A stretch of DNA of 64,000 nt from Microcella alkalica (lineage in GTDB: Bacteria; Actinomycetota; Actinomycetes; Actinomycetales; Microbacteriaceae), in assembly GCF_014595885.1 (NCBI RefSeq), contig NZ_JABUKC010000002.1, positions 558,001 through 622,000 of the forward strand, given 5' to 3'. The notes under the pieces were generated by a model that saw only the letters and a list, made by a program, of their open reading frames with translations, did not search any database and was not told the DNA's origin. Below, in pieces: positions 1-7,816 of this stretch. Numbering within the stretch: the first letter of the stretch is position 1; each line of letters opens with the position of its first letter. The translations under genes were made by a program, and so were the position numbers.

Positions 1-826
1 GCTGCGCCGCGAGCTCAGCGACCTCGAGCGAGAGCGCGCCCGGGTGGGCGAGCAGGGCGGCCGCGCTGAGCGCGACCGGCGCCAGCGGCAGATCGAGGGC
101 GTGCGACGCCGCATGCGCAAGCACCCCTGTCACGGCTGCGCCGACCGCGAGGCGCACGCCCGCTGGGCCGAGCGCTGGTGGCGCCTCAAGCGCGAGAGCG
201 ACAAGGTGAGCCGGCAGATCCGCGGCCGCACGGGCGCCGTCGCGCAGGTCTTCGACCGCGTCACCGAGGTGCTCGGCGAGCTCGGCTACCTCGAGAAGGA
301 CGAGCACGGTCGCACGGGCCTCACCGCCGACGGCCGCGCGCTGCGGCGCATCTACGGCGAGCGCGACCTGCTCGTGGCCGAGAGCCTGCGCCGCGGCTAC
401 TGGAACGACCTCGACGCCCCCGCCCTCGCCGCGATGGCGTGCGCGATCGTGTTCGAGGCCCGGCGCGACGACGGGCAGGCCCCCGAGTACGCCCTGCCGC
501 GCGGCCCGTTCCGCATCGCGCTCGAGCGCACCCAGCTGCTGTGGGCCGAGCTCGACGACCTGGAGCGCGAGCACCGCCTGCCCGGCTCCGACCCGCTCGC
601 GACGACGCTCGCGCTGCCCATGCACCAGTGGGCGAGCGGCAAGAGCCTCGAGGTCGTGCTGCGCGAGTCCGGCCTCGCCGCGGGCGACTTCGTGCGCTGG
701 TGCAAGCAGACCATCGACCTGCTCGACCAGGTCTCGCTCGTCGCCGACGGGCCGGTCGGGCGCACCGCGCGCACGGCCCTCGACGCGGTGCGGCGCGGCA
801 TCGTCGCCTACAGCTCGGTGGCGTGA
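1..826 (+). CDS. helY: HelY/Mtr4-type DEAD/DEAH RNA helicase, C-terminal part (5' end outside window)
   Basis: Open from the window edge (frame 2) to a TGA at 824-826, giving 274 C-terminal residues. The visible part is the DSHCT domain of superfamily II RNA helicases related to HelY/Mtr4: an Arg/Glu-rich helical arm, a KHPCHGCADREAHARWAERW segment that is typical of actinobacterial HelY, then a helical bundle with FDRVTEVLGELGYLE and a C-terminal VVLRESGLAAGDFVRWCKQ region. The ATPase core lies outside the window. The family acts in RNA turnover. The partner gene usually found upstream (Sec-independent translocation or proteasome-linked genes in actinobacteria) cannot be seen. Identification rests on the DSHCT features only. 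Confidence 0.8.
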   Translation, partial: LRRELSDLERERARVGEQGGRAERDRRQRQIEGVRRRMRKHPCHGCADREAHARWAERWWRLKRESDKVSRQIRGRTGAVAQVFDRVTEVLGELGYLEKDEHGRTGLTADGRALRRIYGERDLLVAESLRRGYWNDLDAPALAAMACAIVFEARRDDGQAPEYALPRGPFRIALERTQLLWAELDDLEREHRLPGSDPLATTLALPMHQWASGKSLEVVLRESGLAAGDFVRWCKQTIDLLDQVSLVADGPVGRTARTALDAVRRGIVAYSSVA

Positions 827-848
827 GCATCCGCCCGTTCGCGCTCTC

Positions 849-854
849 TAGGAT
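849..854 (+). promoter_or_regulatory. -10 hexamer TAGGAT of lnt, leaderless arrangement
   Basis: TAGGAT followed by six bases and then the GTG start at 861. This spacing would put transcription start at or next to the start codon. No clear -35 and no Shine-Dalgarno sequence are visible. Confidence 0.5.
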
Positions 855-860
855 CGAACC

Positions 861-2489
861 GTGATGGATGCTCCCGCCCGCCCGCGCGAGGCCGCACCGT
901 CACTCGCCGCCCCGCCGCTCGCGCTCGCCGCGCCCGCCCCGGCCGTGCCGCGACTCGGCGTCGCCCTGCTCGCCGCCGCCCTCGGTGGCTGGACGATGGA
1001 TCTCGGGTTCCCCGACCGCGGCTGGTGGCCGCTGACGATCGTCGGCACCGCGCTCGTGCTGTGGAGCCTGCGCGGCCGCTCGATCGGCGGCGCCCTGCTC
1101 GTCGGTGCGGTCGCCGGCTTCACCTTCTACGGCGTGCTCATCGAGTGGCTGACGGTGTACCTCGGCATCGTGCCGTGGCTCGCACTGACGCTCGCGCAGG
1201 TCTTCTTCGTCGCGCTCGGCGCCGTGCCGATCGCGCTCGCCTGGCGGTGGATGCCCGTGGCCTTCCCCGGCGTCGCCGGCCGCCTGCTGCTCACCCCCGT
1301 CGTGATCGCGGGGCTGTGGACGGCGCGCGAGGGCATCTCGAACGTGTGGCCGTGGGGCGGGTTCGCGTGGGGGAGGCTCGCGATCTCGCACGCCGGGGGC
1401 CCGCTCGCGCACTGGGCCGCGTGGGTGGGGGTCTCGGGGCTGAGCTTCCTGCTCGCGCTGCTGGCCGCGGTGCTCGCGGCGGTCGCGGTCGAGCGGCGCA
1501 CGCCGGTCGTCGCGCGCGGCGCGCTCGTGACGGGGCTCGCCGCGACGATGCTCGTCTGGCCGGCGTTCCCGACCGTGACGAGCGGCTCGGCGCGCGTCGC
1601 CGCGGTGCAGGGCAACTCGCAGACGGGGCTCTTCGCGCAGTACGAGCGCGGCGACATCCTGCAGGATCACCTCGATGCGAGCGTGCCGCTGTACGACCTC
1701 GGCGGGGGAGAGGGCGCCGCGGCCGGCGCCGAGCCGCCGCTCGACGTCGTCGTCTGGCCCGAGAACGCCTCCGACCTTGACCCGCTGCGCGAGCCCTACG
1801 CCGCCGGCGCGCTCGACTCGGTGTCGAATCGACTGCAGGCGCCCGTCGTCGTCGGCACGATCACCGCCGACGGCGAGCGCACCTACAACTCGGTGCTGCT
1901 GTGGCAGGCCGGCGAGGGCGCAGTCGACCAGTACGACAAGATCCATCCCGTGCCCTTCGCCGAGTACCTGCCCGAGCGCGAGGTCTTCTACCCGCTCGCG
2001 CCCGACCTGTTCGACCTCGTGCCGCGCGACTACTCGATCGGGCAGCGCGACACGGTGCTTGAGCTCGACGACCTCGTCGCCGGCATCGCCATCTGCTACG
2101 ACATTGTCGACGACGACCTGCTCGCCCGTATGATCGACGAGGGCGCGACAGTGCTCTTCGCGCCGACGAACAACGCCGACTTCGGGCGCACCGATCAGGC
2201 CCTGCAGCAGCTCTCGATCGCCCGCCTGCGCGCCATCGAGTCGGGGCGCAGCGTCGTGCAGGCCTCGACGGTCGGCTCGAGCGCGATCATCGCGCCCGAC
2301 GGGTCGACGGTCGACGAGCTGCCCCGCTTCGAGCCGGGCGTCATGGTGCAGGAGGTCGCGCTGAGCGAGGTCGTCACGCCCGCGCACGCGCTCGGCCGCA
2401 CCCCGGAGTGGTTCGTCTGCCTGCTCGGCGCGTCCGCCCTCCTGCTCGCCGGCCTCGCGGTGCGCGGCTCGCGGGGGCGGCGAGCGTGA
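861..2489 (+). CDS. lnt: Apolipoprotein N-acyltransferase
   Basis: 542 aa membrane enzyme that N-acylates the N-terminal cysteine of lipoproteins. The N-terminal half (about residues 30-230) has several hydrophobic segments, followed by a nitrilase-type domain. The catalytic triad can be placed: Glu in VVWPENAS, Lys in QYDKIHPVPFAEYLP, and Cys in AGIAICYDIV. A last transmembrane helix (WFVCLLGASALLLAGLAV) closes the protein, as in the family. The start is GTG 861 with an ATG immediately after at 864; the -10 hexamer close upstream favours 861. The stop codon overlaps the start of the Ppm1 gene. In Mycobacterium the two activities are fused in one protein, and here they are separate but translationally coupled genes. 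Several lipoproteins in this window (CtaC and the 9916 product) are plausible substrates. Confidence 0.93.
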   Translation: MMDAPARPREAAPSLAAPPLALAAPAPAVPRLGVALLAAALGGWTMDLGFPDRGWWPLTIVGTALVLWSLRGRSIGGALLVGAVAGFTFYGVLIEWLTVYLGIVPWLALTLAQVFFVALGAVPIALAWRWMPVAFPGVAGRLLLTPVVIAGLWTAREGISNVWPWGGFAWGRLAISHAGGPLAHWAAWVGVSGLSFLLALLAAVLAAVAVERRTPVVARGALVTGLAATMLVWPAFPTVTSGSARVAAVQGNSQTGLFAQYERGDILQDHLDASVPLYDLGGGEGAAAGAEPPLDVVVWPENASDLDPLREPYAAGALDSVSNRLQAPVVVGTITADGERTYNSVLLWQAGEGAVDQYDKIHPVPFAEYLPEREVFYPLAPDLFDLVPRDYSIGQRDTVLELDDLVAGIAICYDIVDDDLLARMIDEGATVLFAPTNNADFGRTDQALQQLSIARLRAIESGRSVVQASTVGSSAIIAPDGSTVDELPRFEPGVMVQEVALSEVVTPAHALGRTPEWFVCLLGASALLLAGLAVRGSRGRRA

Positions 2490-3244
2490 GCGGGACCGGC
2501 GCGAGCGCGCTCATCGTGCTGCCGACGTACAACGAGGCCGAGAGCATCCGCAGCATCGTCGCACGCATCCGCGTCGCGGTGCCGGAGGCCGCCGTGCTCG
2601 TCGTCGATGACGCCTCGCCCGACGGCACCGGCGCGATTGCCGACGAGCTCGCCGCCGCCGACCCGGGGGTGAGCGTCCTGCACCGCCCGGGCAAGGCGGG
2701 CCTCGGCGCCGCCTACCTCGCGGGCTTCGCGATCGCGCTCGAGCGCGGCTACCGCTTCGTCGTCGAGATCGACGCCGACGGCTCGCACGACCCCGCCGAG
2801 CTGCCGGCGATGCTCGGCCTCGCCGAGCGCGAGGGCGCTGACCTGGTCATCGGCTCGCGCTGGGTGCCCGGCGGCGCGGTCGTGAACTGGCCGTGGCTGC
2901 GGCGCGCGATCTCGCGCAGCGGCAACGCCTACGCCCGGTGGATGCTGCGCTCGCGCGTGCAGGACCTGACGGCCGGATTCCGCGTCTACCGCGCCGCCGT
3001 GCTCGCGGGCCTCGACGGCTCGGTCGTGTCGTCGCACGGCTACTGCTTCCAGGTCGAGCTCGCCTGGCGGCTCGAGCGCGCGGGCGGGCGCATCCTGGAG
3101 CACCCGATCGCCTTCGTCGAGCGCGCCACGGGCCGCTCGAAGATGCACGCCGGCATCGTCGCCGAGGCGCTGTGGCGCGTCACCGCGTGGGGCACGAGCG
3201 CGCGACTCGGCCGCGAACCGCTGCCGTCGACGTCGCGCGTCTGA
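2486..3244 (+). CDS. ppm1: Polyprenol-phosphate mannosyltransferase (Ppm1-type GT2 glycosyltransferase)
   Basis: 252 aa family 2 glycosyltransferase. The N-terminus reads IVLPTYNEAESI, the GT2 nucleotide-sugar binding start. VVDDASPDGTG follows, then the catalytic EIDADGSHDPAELP segment with the metal-binding DxD-like motif. The domain matches dolichol/polyprenol-phosphate mannose synthases, which transfer mannose from GDP-mannose to polyprenyl phosphate as donor for lipoglycans and glycoproteins. There are no obvious transmembrane helices, so membrane attachment may depend on Lnt. The GTG start at 2486 overlaps the lnt TGA (GTGA), which fixes the start. The reading frame is open further upstream inside lnt, but that part is not homologous to the family. 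The adjacency to lnt and the nearby rbpA matches the mycobacterial ppm1-rbpA region. Confidence 0.9.
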   Translation: MSGTGASALIVLPTYNEAESIRSIVARIRVAVPEAAVLVVDDASPDGTGAIADELAAADPGVSVLHRPGKAGLGAAYLAGFAIALERGYRFVVEIDADGSHDPAELPAMLGLAEREGADLVIGSRWVPGGAVVNWPWLRRAISRSGNAYARWMLRSRVQDLTAGFRVYRAAVLAGLDGSVVSSHGYCFQVELAWRLERAGGRILEHPIAFVERATGRSKMHAGIVAEALWRVTAWGTSARLGREPLPSTSRV

Positions 3245-3273
3245 GCGCCGCCGCGTCGAGTCGCGTGCGGCGC
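3245..3273. terminator. Possible bidirectional hairpin between convergent genes
   Basis: GCGCCGC at 3245-3251 pairs with GCGGCGC at 3267-3273, and the loop contains a further CGCG/CGCG pairing. It sits exactly between the convergent ppm1 and alanyl-tRNA editing genes. There is no T-tract. Confidence 0.4.
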
Positions 3274-3277
3274 GCGG

Positions 3278-4147
3278 TCAGCGCATCGTCGCCGTCGTCG
3301 TCATGACGAGCTCGAGCCCGCCCTCGACCTCGCGCCGCTCGAGCGCGACCTTCAGGCTCGCGAACACGGCGAGGTCATCGACGTGGGTGCCGCCGCAGGG
3401 GATGCGCACCTCGCCCTCGGGTAGCGCGCACACCCAGGTCCGGCGTGCCGTGATCGCCTCGTCGTCGCGTTCGATGCGTACCGCGCCGCCCGCGGCGACC
3501 CAGGTGGCGAGCGCGGCGTTCGCGCGCTCCTCGACCGCCGCGAGCGCGTCGAGCGCCGCGGGCGCAAAGCCCTTCCGACGCAGCGACTTGCCGATGCGGT
3601 AGGTGTCGATCGAACCGTGCTCGTGGATGCGCGAGGTCACGATCGCGAGCTGGTCGAACGCCGGATGCCCGAGCGCGTCGCGCGGGGCATCCTTCGTCCA
3701 GGCGTCGGCGAGCGCGCCGTCGAGCGCGAGCGAGGCGAGGTGGCAGGCCGTGTGCCCGGCACACAGCGCCCCGCGCAGCTCGGCGTCGACGACGACCTCG
3801 ACGACCTCGCCCTCGGCGGGCGGCTCGCCCTCGATGACGTGGGCGACGACAAAGACCCACCCCTCGGTGCCGGTGCGCACCGGCAGGTCGCGCCCGAGCA
3901 GCAGCGTGCCGTCGTGCACGCCGCCCATGACGGCGTCGACGACGGGCAGCGCGCGGTCGGCCAGGCGCAGCTCTCCGCGGTCGGCCGGCTGGTCGGGCCA
4001 CGCGGTATCGACGGGGTGCAGCGCCGTGCGGTCGAGGATGACGGCCGAACGGCCGTCCACGAGGGGTTCGACGTGCACGACGGTGCCGGTGGAGCCGATT
4101 GCGCCGTCGGGGTAGCTGACGAGGGTGTCGTGCTGGGGGAGCGCCAT
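3278..4147 (-). CDS. Alanyl-tRNA editing protein (AlaX-like, AlaRS editing-domain family)
   Basis: 289 aa free-standing relative of the AlaRS editing domain, which hydrolyses Ser-tRNA(Ala) or Gly-tRNA(Ala). A beta-rich N-terminal part (FPDGAIGSTGTVVHVEPL-like) precedes the zinc-site motifs: HTACH (HxxxH) near the middle and CGGTHV (CxxxH) near the C-terminus, both intact. This arrangement is the AlaX type II form. The ATG at 4147 is the right start: the frame continues upstream but without family-like sequence, and a TAGGCT hexamer lies eight bases before this ATG. The gene is convergent with ppm1. Substrate preference (Ser or Gly) cannot be told from the sequence. Confidence 0.85.
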   Translation of the reverse strand: MALPQHDTLVSYPDGAIGSTGTVVHVEPLVDGRSAVILDRTALHPVDTAWPDQPADRGELRLADRALPVVDAVMGGVHDGTLLLGRDLPVRTGTEGWVFVVAHVIEGEPPAEGEVVEVVVDAELRGALCAGHTACHLASLALDGALADAWTKDAPRDALGHPAFDQLAIVTSRIHEHGSIDTYRIGKSLRRKGFAPAALDALAAVEERANAALATWVAAGGAVRIERDDEAITARRTWVCALPEGEVRIPCGGTHVDDLAVFASLKVALERREVEGGLELVMTTTATMR

Positions 4148-4155
4148 GATCCTCG

Positions 4156-4161
4156 AGCCTA
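4156..4161 (-). promoter_or_regulatory. -10 hexamer TAGGCT of the alanyl-tRNA editing gene
   Basis: Reverse-strand TAGGCT eight bases before the ATG at 4147, suggesting a leaderless or nearly leaderless transcript. Confidence 0.45.
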
Positions 4162-4229
4162 GGCGCTCGTCACGCGGGGGCACGGGAGGGAGGCGTCGGC
4201 GGCCGACGGAGGGGGATGCGCGGCGGGCG

Positions 4230-4598
4230 CTACGCGCCGAGGCGCTCGTCGGTGCCGCGGCGCTGGCGCAGCAGCTGCAGGCGCTCCTTGAGCAGCTCTT
4301 CCAGCTCGGCGATGGTGCGGCGCTCGAGCAGCATGTCCCAGTGGGTGCGCGCGGCCTTGACCTCACCCTGCTCGATGTCGACGGGAGTGCCGTCGGGCGA
4401 GAGCAGCACGCCCTCGCGGCCCGACTTCGGCGACTCCCACGTCTCGGGCAGTTCCGCGTCGGCGGCGAAGACGACCTCGAAGGTCTCGCCGTCGCTCGTG
4501 CGGTACTGCGCACGCTGCCGGGAGGCGAACTCGACACCCTCTTCGCTCTGCATGCTCTGCGAGCCGAGGCGCATGCCCCGGAGCGTTCGATCGGCCAT
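4230..4598 (-). CDS. rbpA: RNA polymerase-binding protein RbpA
   Basis: 122 aa actinobacterial general transcription factor that binds the primary sigma factor and stabilises the open complex. The N-terminal tail (MADRTLRGMRLGSQSM) is the family's core-contacting segment. The central beta-domain (YRTSDGETFEVVFAADAELP, then ETW) follows, and the C-terminal sigma-interaction domain contains the diagnostic ARTHWDMLLERRTIAEL. No zinc-ligand cysteines are present, as in the mycobacterial protein. ATG start with a GGAAGGGG ribosome site upstream. A palindrome over the likely -10 suggests regulation. The gene lies near ppm1 as in Mycobacterium. Confidence 0.95.
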   Translation of the reverse strand: MADRTLRGMRLGSQSMQSEEGVEFASRQRAQYRTSDGETFEVVFAADAELPETWESPKSGREGVLLSPDGTPVDIEQGEVKAARTHWDMLLERRTIAELEELLKERLQLLRQRRGTDERLGA

Positions 4599-4629
4599 GA
4601 TGCACCCCTTCCGCGTCGCGTTTCCATGA

Positions 4630-4645
4630 AAAGGTATAGACCTTT
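4630..4645 (-). promoter_or_regulatory. rbpA promoter region with palindrome AAAGGT-ATAG-ACCTTT
   Basis: A perfect 6-4-6 inverted repeat that contains the reverse-strand hexamer TATACC (4638-4633), about 28 bases plus Shine-Dalgarno upstream of the rbpA ATG. The overlap of palindrome and -10 suggests an operator. The regulator is unknown. Confidence 0.4.
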
Positions 4646-4728
4646 CCGCCCGCGTCGGCGAGTGCGAGAGCGGCTTTCCCAGACCTTTGCCAGTGTCCCC
4701 CGATTCACGTCACCGGGGTACAGAATCG

Positions 4729-5496
4729 CTAGGTGCGGGAGCGCAGCACCTCGAGCGCGAGATCCGCGCGGTCGGTGACGATGCCGTCGACGCCGCGATC
4801 GAGCAGCGTGTGCATCGTCGCGGGATCGTTGACCGTCCAGACGTGCACTTCGACGCCCGCGGCGCGGAAGGCCCGCAGCACGCGGGGAGCGGTCGTCTCG
4901 CCGCCGAGCGCGCGCTCGGGCATCTGCACCGCGTGCACGCCCGCGAGGGCCGCCCGCACGAGCGGCACGGCGCCGAGGCGCGCGGCGAGCAGGGCAGCGG
5001 CGAACCGTGGTGCCGAGGCGCTCGTCGCGACCTCCGGCAGCAGGCGCAGGGCCGCGGCGCGCCGCCGTTCGCTGAACGACGTCAGCAGAACGCGATGCTC
5101 GGCACGCAGCTGCCGCACCGCGTCGACCGCGGGCGCGACCGCCTCCGCGCTCTTGAGGTCGATGTTGAAGCGCGCCTCCGGGAAGGCCTCGAGCGCCTCG
5201 GCGAGCGTGGGGAAACCCTGCCCCTCACCGAGCGGCACCTGCGCGAGCTCGGCCGCCGTGCGCTCACCGACCCGGCCCGGGATGCCCGCGACGCGATCGA
5301 GGTCGGCGTCGTGGGCGATCACCGCGACGCCATCGCGGCTCGCGTGCACGTCGGTCTCGAGATGCTCGACCCCGATCGCGAGCGCGTGCGCGAAGGCCAG
5401 GAGGGTGTTCTCGGGCGCGTCGACCGCGAGCCCCCGGTGCGCGAGCACGCGGGGGAGCGCGGGGGAGAAGTACGCCTCAGCCGCCTCCGACCGCAC
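4729..5496 (-). CDS. Glycerophosphodiester phosphodiesterase
   Basis: 255 aa GDPD-family TIM-barrel enzyme that hydrolyses glycerophosphodiesters to glycerol-3-phosphate and an alcohol. The signature is clear: VLAHRGLAVDAPENTLLAF (first catalytic His and the Glu-Asn pair), HLETDVHASRDG (metal-binding Glu and Asp), then VIAHDADLDRV (second His). The C-terminus has VHVWTVNDPATMHTLLDRGVDGIVTDRAD, the barrel-closing motif. There is no signal peptide, so the protein is probably cytoplasmic. The start is GTG at 5496, directly abutting the stop of the SPFH gene (5497), so the two are likely cotranscribed with nfeD. Confidence 0.92.
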   Translation of the reverse strand: MRSEAAEAYFSPALPRVLAHRGLAVDAPENTLLAFAHALAIGVEHLETDVHASRDGVAVIAHDADLDRVAGIPGRVGERTAAELAQVPLGEGQGFPTLAEALEAFPEARFNIDLKSAEAVAPAVDAVRQLRAEHRVLLTSFSERRRAAALRLLPEVATSASAPRFAAALLAARLGAVPLVRAALAGVHAVQMPERALGGETTAPRVLRAFRAAGVEVHVWTVNDPATMHTLLDRGVDGIVTDRADLALEVLRSRT

Positions 5497-6459
5497 CTAG
5501 GAGGTCGCCCCCGGCACGATCGGCTCGGTGCGCGACTCGCCGCCGGGCGTACGACCGGCGGAGGGCCCGAGCCCGAAGCCGTTCGTGATGCCCTTGAGCG
5601 CCTCGGTGAGCTCGCTCGGGATGATCCACATCTTGTTCGAGGCGCCCTCGGCGAGCTTCGGCAGGGTCTGCAGGTACTGGTAGGCGAGCAGCTTCGAGTC
5701 GGGGTCGCCCTTGTGGATGGCGTCGAAGACGGTCTGGATCGCCTCAGCCTCGGCCTGCGCGCGCAGCACCTGCGCCTTCGCGTCGCCCTCGGCCTTGAGG
5801 ATCTCGGCCTGGCGGCGCCCCTCCGCCTCGAGGATCTGCGACTGCTTCGTGCCCTCCGCGGTGAGGATCGCGGCGCGGCGGTCGCGCTCGGCACGCATCT
5901 GCTTCTCCATCGAATCCTGGATGCTCGCGGGCGGGTCGATGGCCTTGAGCTCCACGCGGTTGACGCGGATGCCCCACTTGCCCGTCGCCTCGTCGAGCAC
6001 GACGCGCAGCTGGCCGTTGATGTTGTCGCGGCTCGTCAGCGCCTCCTCGAGGTTGAGGCCACCCACGACGTTGCGCAGCGTCGTGACGGTGAGCTGCTCG
6101 ACGGCGGCGAGGTAGTTCGCGATCTCGTAGGTCGCGGCACGGGCATCCGTCACCTGGAAGTAGACGACCGTGTCGATCGAGACGACGAGGTTGTCCTCGG
6201 TGATGACGGGCTGCGGCGGGAACGACACGACCTGCTCGCGCATGTCGACGAGCGGACGCAGCCGATCGATGAAGGGCACGAGGAGGTTGAGGCCCGGCTG
6301 GAGGGTCTTGTGGTACCGCCCGAGGCGCTCGACGACGCCGGCGTACGCCTGCGGCACGATGCGGATCGAGCGCAGAATGACGACGACGACGAAGATGCCG
6401 AGGACGACCAGCAGGCCGACCGTGAAGACTTGCCCGACGAAGTCGGTGAGGCTGATCAC
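5497..6459 (-). CDS. SPFH/band 7 (stomatin-like) membrane protein
   Basis: 320 aa QmcA/stomatin-like protein. One N-terminal transmembrane segment (FTVGLLVVLGIFVVVVILRSI) precedes the SPFH domain (VERLGRYHKTLQPGLNLLVPF). The conserved RVELKAIDPPASIQDSMEKQ leads into a long Ala/Glu/Gln-rich coiled coil, followed by a C-terminal LPKLAEGASNKMWIIPSE motif. Such proteins form large membrane-bound assemblies linked to membrane microdomains and protein quality control. Its start overlaps the nfeD stop by four bases. The SPFH-NfeD pairing is a well known conserved gene pair. Confidence 0.93.
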   Translation of the reverse strand: MISLTDFVGQVFTVGLLVVLGIFVVVVILRSIRIVPQAYAGVVERLGRYHKTLQPGLNLLVPFIDRLRPLVDMREQVVSFPPQPVITEDNLVVSIDTVVYFQVTDARAATYEIANYLAAVEQLTVTTLRNVVGGLNLEEALTSRDNINGQLRVVLDEATGKWGIRVNRVELKAIDPPASIQDSMEKQMRAERDRRAAILTAEGTKQSQILEAEGRRQAEILKAEGDAKAQVLRAQAEAEAIQTVFDAIHKGDPDSKLLAYQYLQTLPKLAEGASNKMWIIPSELTEALKGITNGFGLGPSAGRTPGGESRTEPIVPGATS

Positions 6460-6938
6460 GACGTGGTGCTCCTCTCATGCGGGGCGACCTCGGCGGTCGC
6501 TCCGTCGATGCGCGTGACGACGACGCGATCGCCCTCGCGCAGGGTGGTGGTCTCATGCTCGGGGGCGAGCCTGGCCGTCCAGGTCTCGCCGTTGGCGAGC
6601 CGCACGTAGCCGGTGTCGCCGGAGAAATCAGCTGTCACGCGCCCCTGCATGCCCTGCAGGGCGTCGACGTTGGTGCGCGCGCCGCGCTCATCGGCGCCGC
6701 GCCGCAGCGTCTTCAGCAGCAGCGGCCTGATCGTGAACAGCAGCAGGGCCGAGACGATGGCCGCCGCGCCGATCTGCAGCCACCACGGGCCGCCGGCGAG
6801 GTTCACGCCGAGACCGCCGATGAGGCTGCCGGCGCCGATCATGAGGAAGGTGAACTCGAGCGTCAGCAGCTCGATGATCACGCACACGAGCACGAAGACC
6901 AGCCAGATGATCCAGAGGTACTGGGTGAGGTCGGGCAT
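6456..6938 (-). CDS. NfeD-family membrane protein
   Basis: 160 aa. Short N-terminus, then transmembrane helices (IIWLVFVLVCVIIELL; FLMIGAGSLIGGLGVNL; LQIGAAAIVSALLLFTI) and a C-terminal OB-fold NfeD domain containing LQGMQGRVTADFSGDTGYVRL and GDRVVVTRIDGATAEV. NfeD proteins partner with SPFH/stomatin proteins. The ATG at 6938 (MPDLTQYLWI) is chosen because the longer frame upstream is low in hydrophobicity and unlike the family. Stop and SPFH start overlap (ATGA), indicating translational coupling. Confidence 0.9.
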   Translation of the reverse strand: MPDLTQYLWIIWLVFVLVCVIIELLTLEFTFLMIGAGSLIGGLGVNLAGGPWWLQIGAAAIVSALLLFTIRPLLLKTLRRGADERGARTNVDALQGMQGRVTADFSGDTGYVRLANGETWTARLAPEHETTTLREGDRVVVTRIDGATAEVAPHERSTTS

Positions 6939-7021
6939 CGGCGCCTTCCTGGGTCGACTGATGCTCACGCTATCACCGGCCCCCGACGCCCCAGGGCGCC
7001 CGACACGGCGGGCATCCGCGG

Positions 7022-7027
7022 TAGGGT
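7022..7027 (+). promoter_or_regulatory. -10 hexamer TAGGGT of the SDR gene
   Basis: TAGGGT with eight bases to the GTG at 7036, supporting that start codon and a leaderless transcript. Confidence 0.45.
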
Positions 7028-7035
7028 CGGGAGTC

Positions 7036-7812
7036 GTGAACAGCCCCCTGCAGCCCGGCTCGCTCGCCGGCAAGACCGCCCTCGTCACCGGCTCCTCCCG
7101 CGGCATCGGCGCCGACACCGTGCGCTACTTCGCCGCCGCCGGCGCGAACGTCGTCATCAACTACCGCTCGAAGGCGCCGCGGGCTGAGAAGCTGCTCGCC
7201 GAGCTCGAGGCAAACGGCACGCAGGGTCTCGCGATCGGCGCCGACCTCACCGACCCCGCTTCCGTCGAATCGATGATGGATGCTGTGCGCGAGCGCTTCG
7301 GCGCCCTCGACATCCTCGTGCTCAACGCCTCCGGCGGCATGGAGGCCGGCATGGGCGAGGACTACGCGCTGCGGCTCAACCGCGACGCCCAGGTGAACGT
7401 GCTGACGAAGGCGCTGCCGCTGCTGCACGAGGGCTCGCGCATCGTGTTCGTCACCAGCCACCAGGCCCACTTCATCCGCACCGTGCCGACGATGCCCGAG
7501 TACGAGCCCGTCGCGCTCTCCAAGCGCGCTGGCGAGGATGCCCTGCGCGAGTTCATCCCGCAGCTGCAGGCCGCCGGCATCGGCTTCACGGTCGTCTCGG
7601 GCGACATGATCGAGGGCACCGTCACCGCGACGCTGCTCGACCGCGCCAACCCCGGCGCCATCGAGGCGCGCAAGGAGGCCGTCGGCAAGCTGTACAACGT
7701 CGCCGAGTTCGCCGCCGAGGTCGCGCAGGCCGCGGTCGACCCCGTGCCGGCCGACAACACGCGCCTCGTCGGCGACGTCGGCTACTTCACCGAGTACGCC
7801 GCGGGGGAGTAG
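7036..7812 (+). CDS. Short-chain dehydrogenase/reductase family protein with non-canonical active site
   Basis: 258 aa Rossmann-fold SDR. The NAD(P) glycine motif is intact (TALVTGSSRGIGADT), the NNAG-like position reads LNASGG, and a Ser is present in VTSHQAHF. The catalytic YxxxK position is abnormal: the Lys in VALSK has Val, not Tyr, four residues before it. The nearest Tyr is seven residues before the Lys. The protein is therefore either a divergent SDR using other residues or a non-catalytic NAD(P)-binding protein. GTG start at 7036 is supported by a -10 hexamer just upstream; the longer open frame before it lies antisense to nfeD. Substrate unknown. Confidence 0.85.
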   Translation: MNSPLQPGSLAGKTALVTGSSRGIGADTVRYFAAAGANVVINYRSKAPRAEKLLAELEANGTQGLAIGADLTDPASVESMMDAVRERFGALDILVLNASGGMEAGMGEDYALRLNRDAQVNVLTKALPLLHEGSRIVFVTSHQAHFIRTVPTMPEYEPVALSKRAGEDALREFIPQLQAAGIGFTVVSGDMIEGTVTATLLDRANPGAIEARKEAVGKLYNVAEFAAEVAQAAVDPVPADNTRLVGDVGYFTEYAAGE

Positions 7813-7816
7813 CACC

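Noticed and set aside
4230-4598. RbpA without zinc-binding cysteines considered as an anomaly
   Set aside because: The mycobacterial protein also lacks them, so this is normal variation in the family.
4687-6609. 640-codon forward frame across the glycerophosphodiesterase and SPFH genes
   Set aside because: It runs antisense through two well-supported reverse-strand genes and reads as Arg/Glu/Leu-rich noise.
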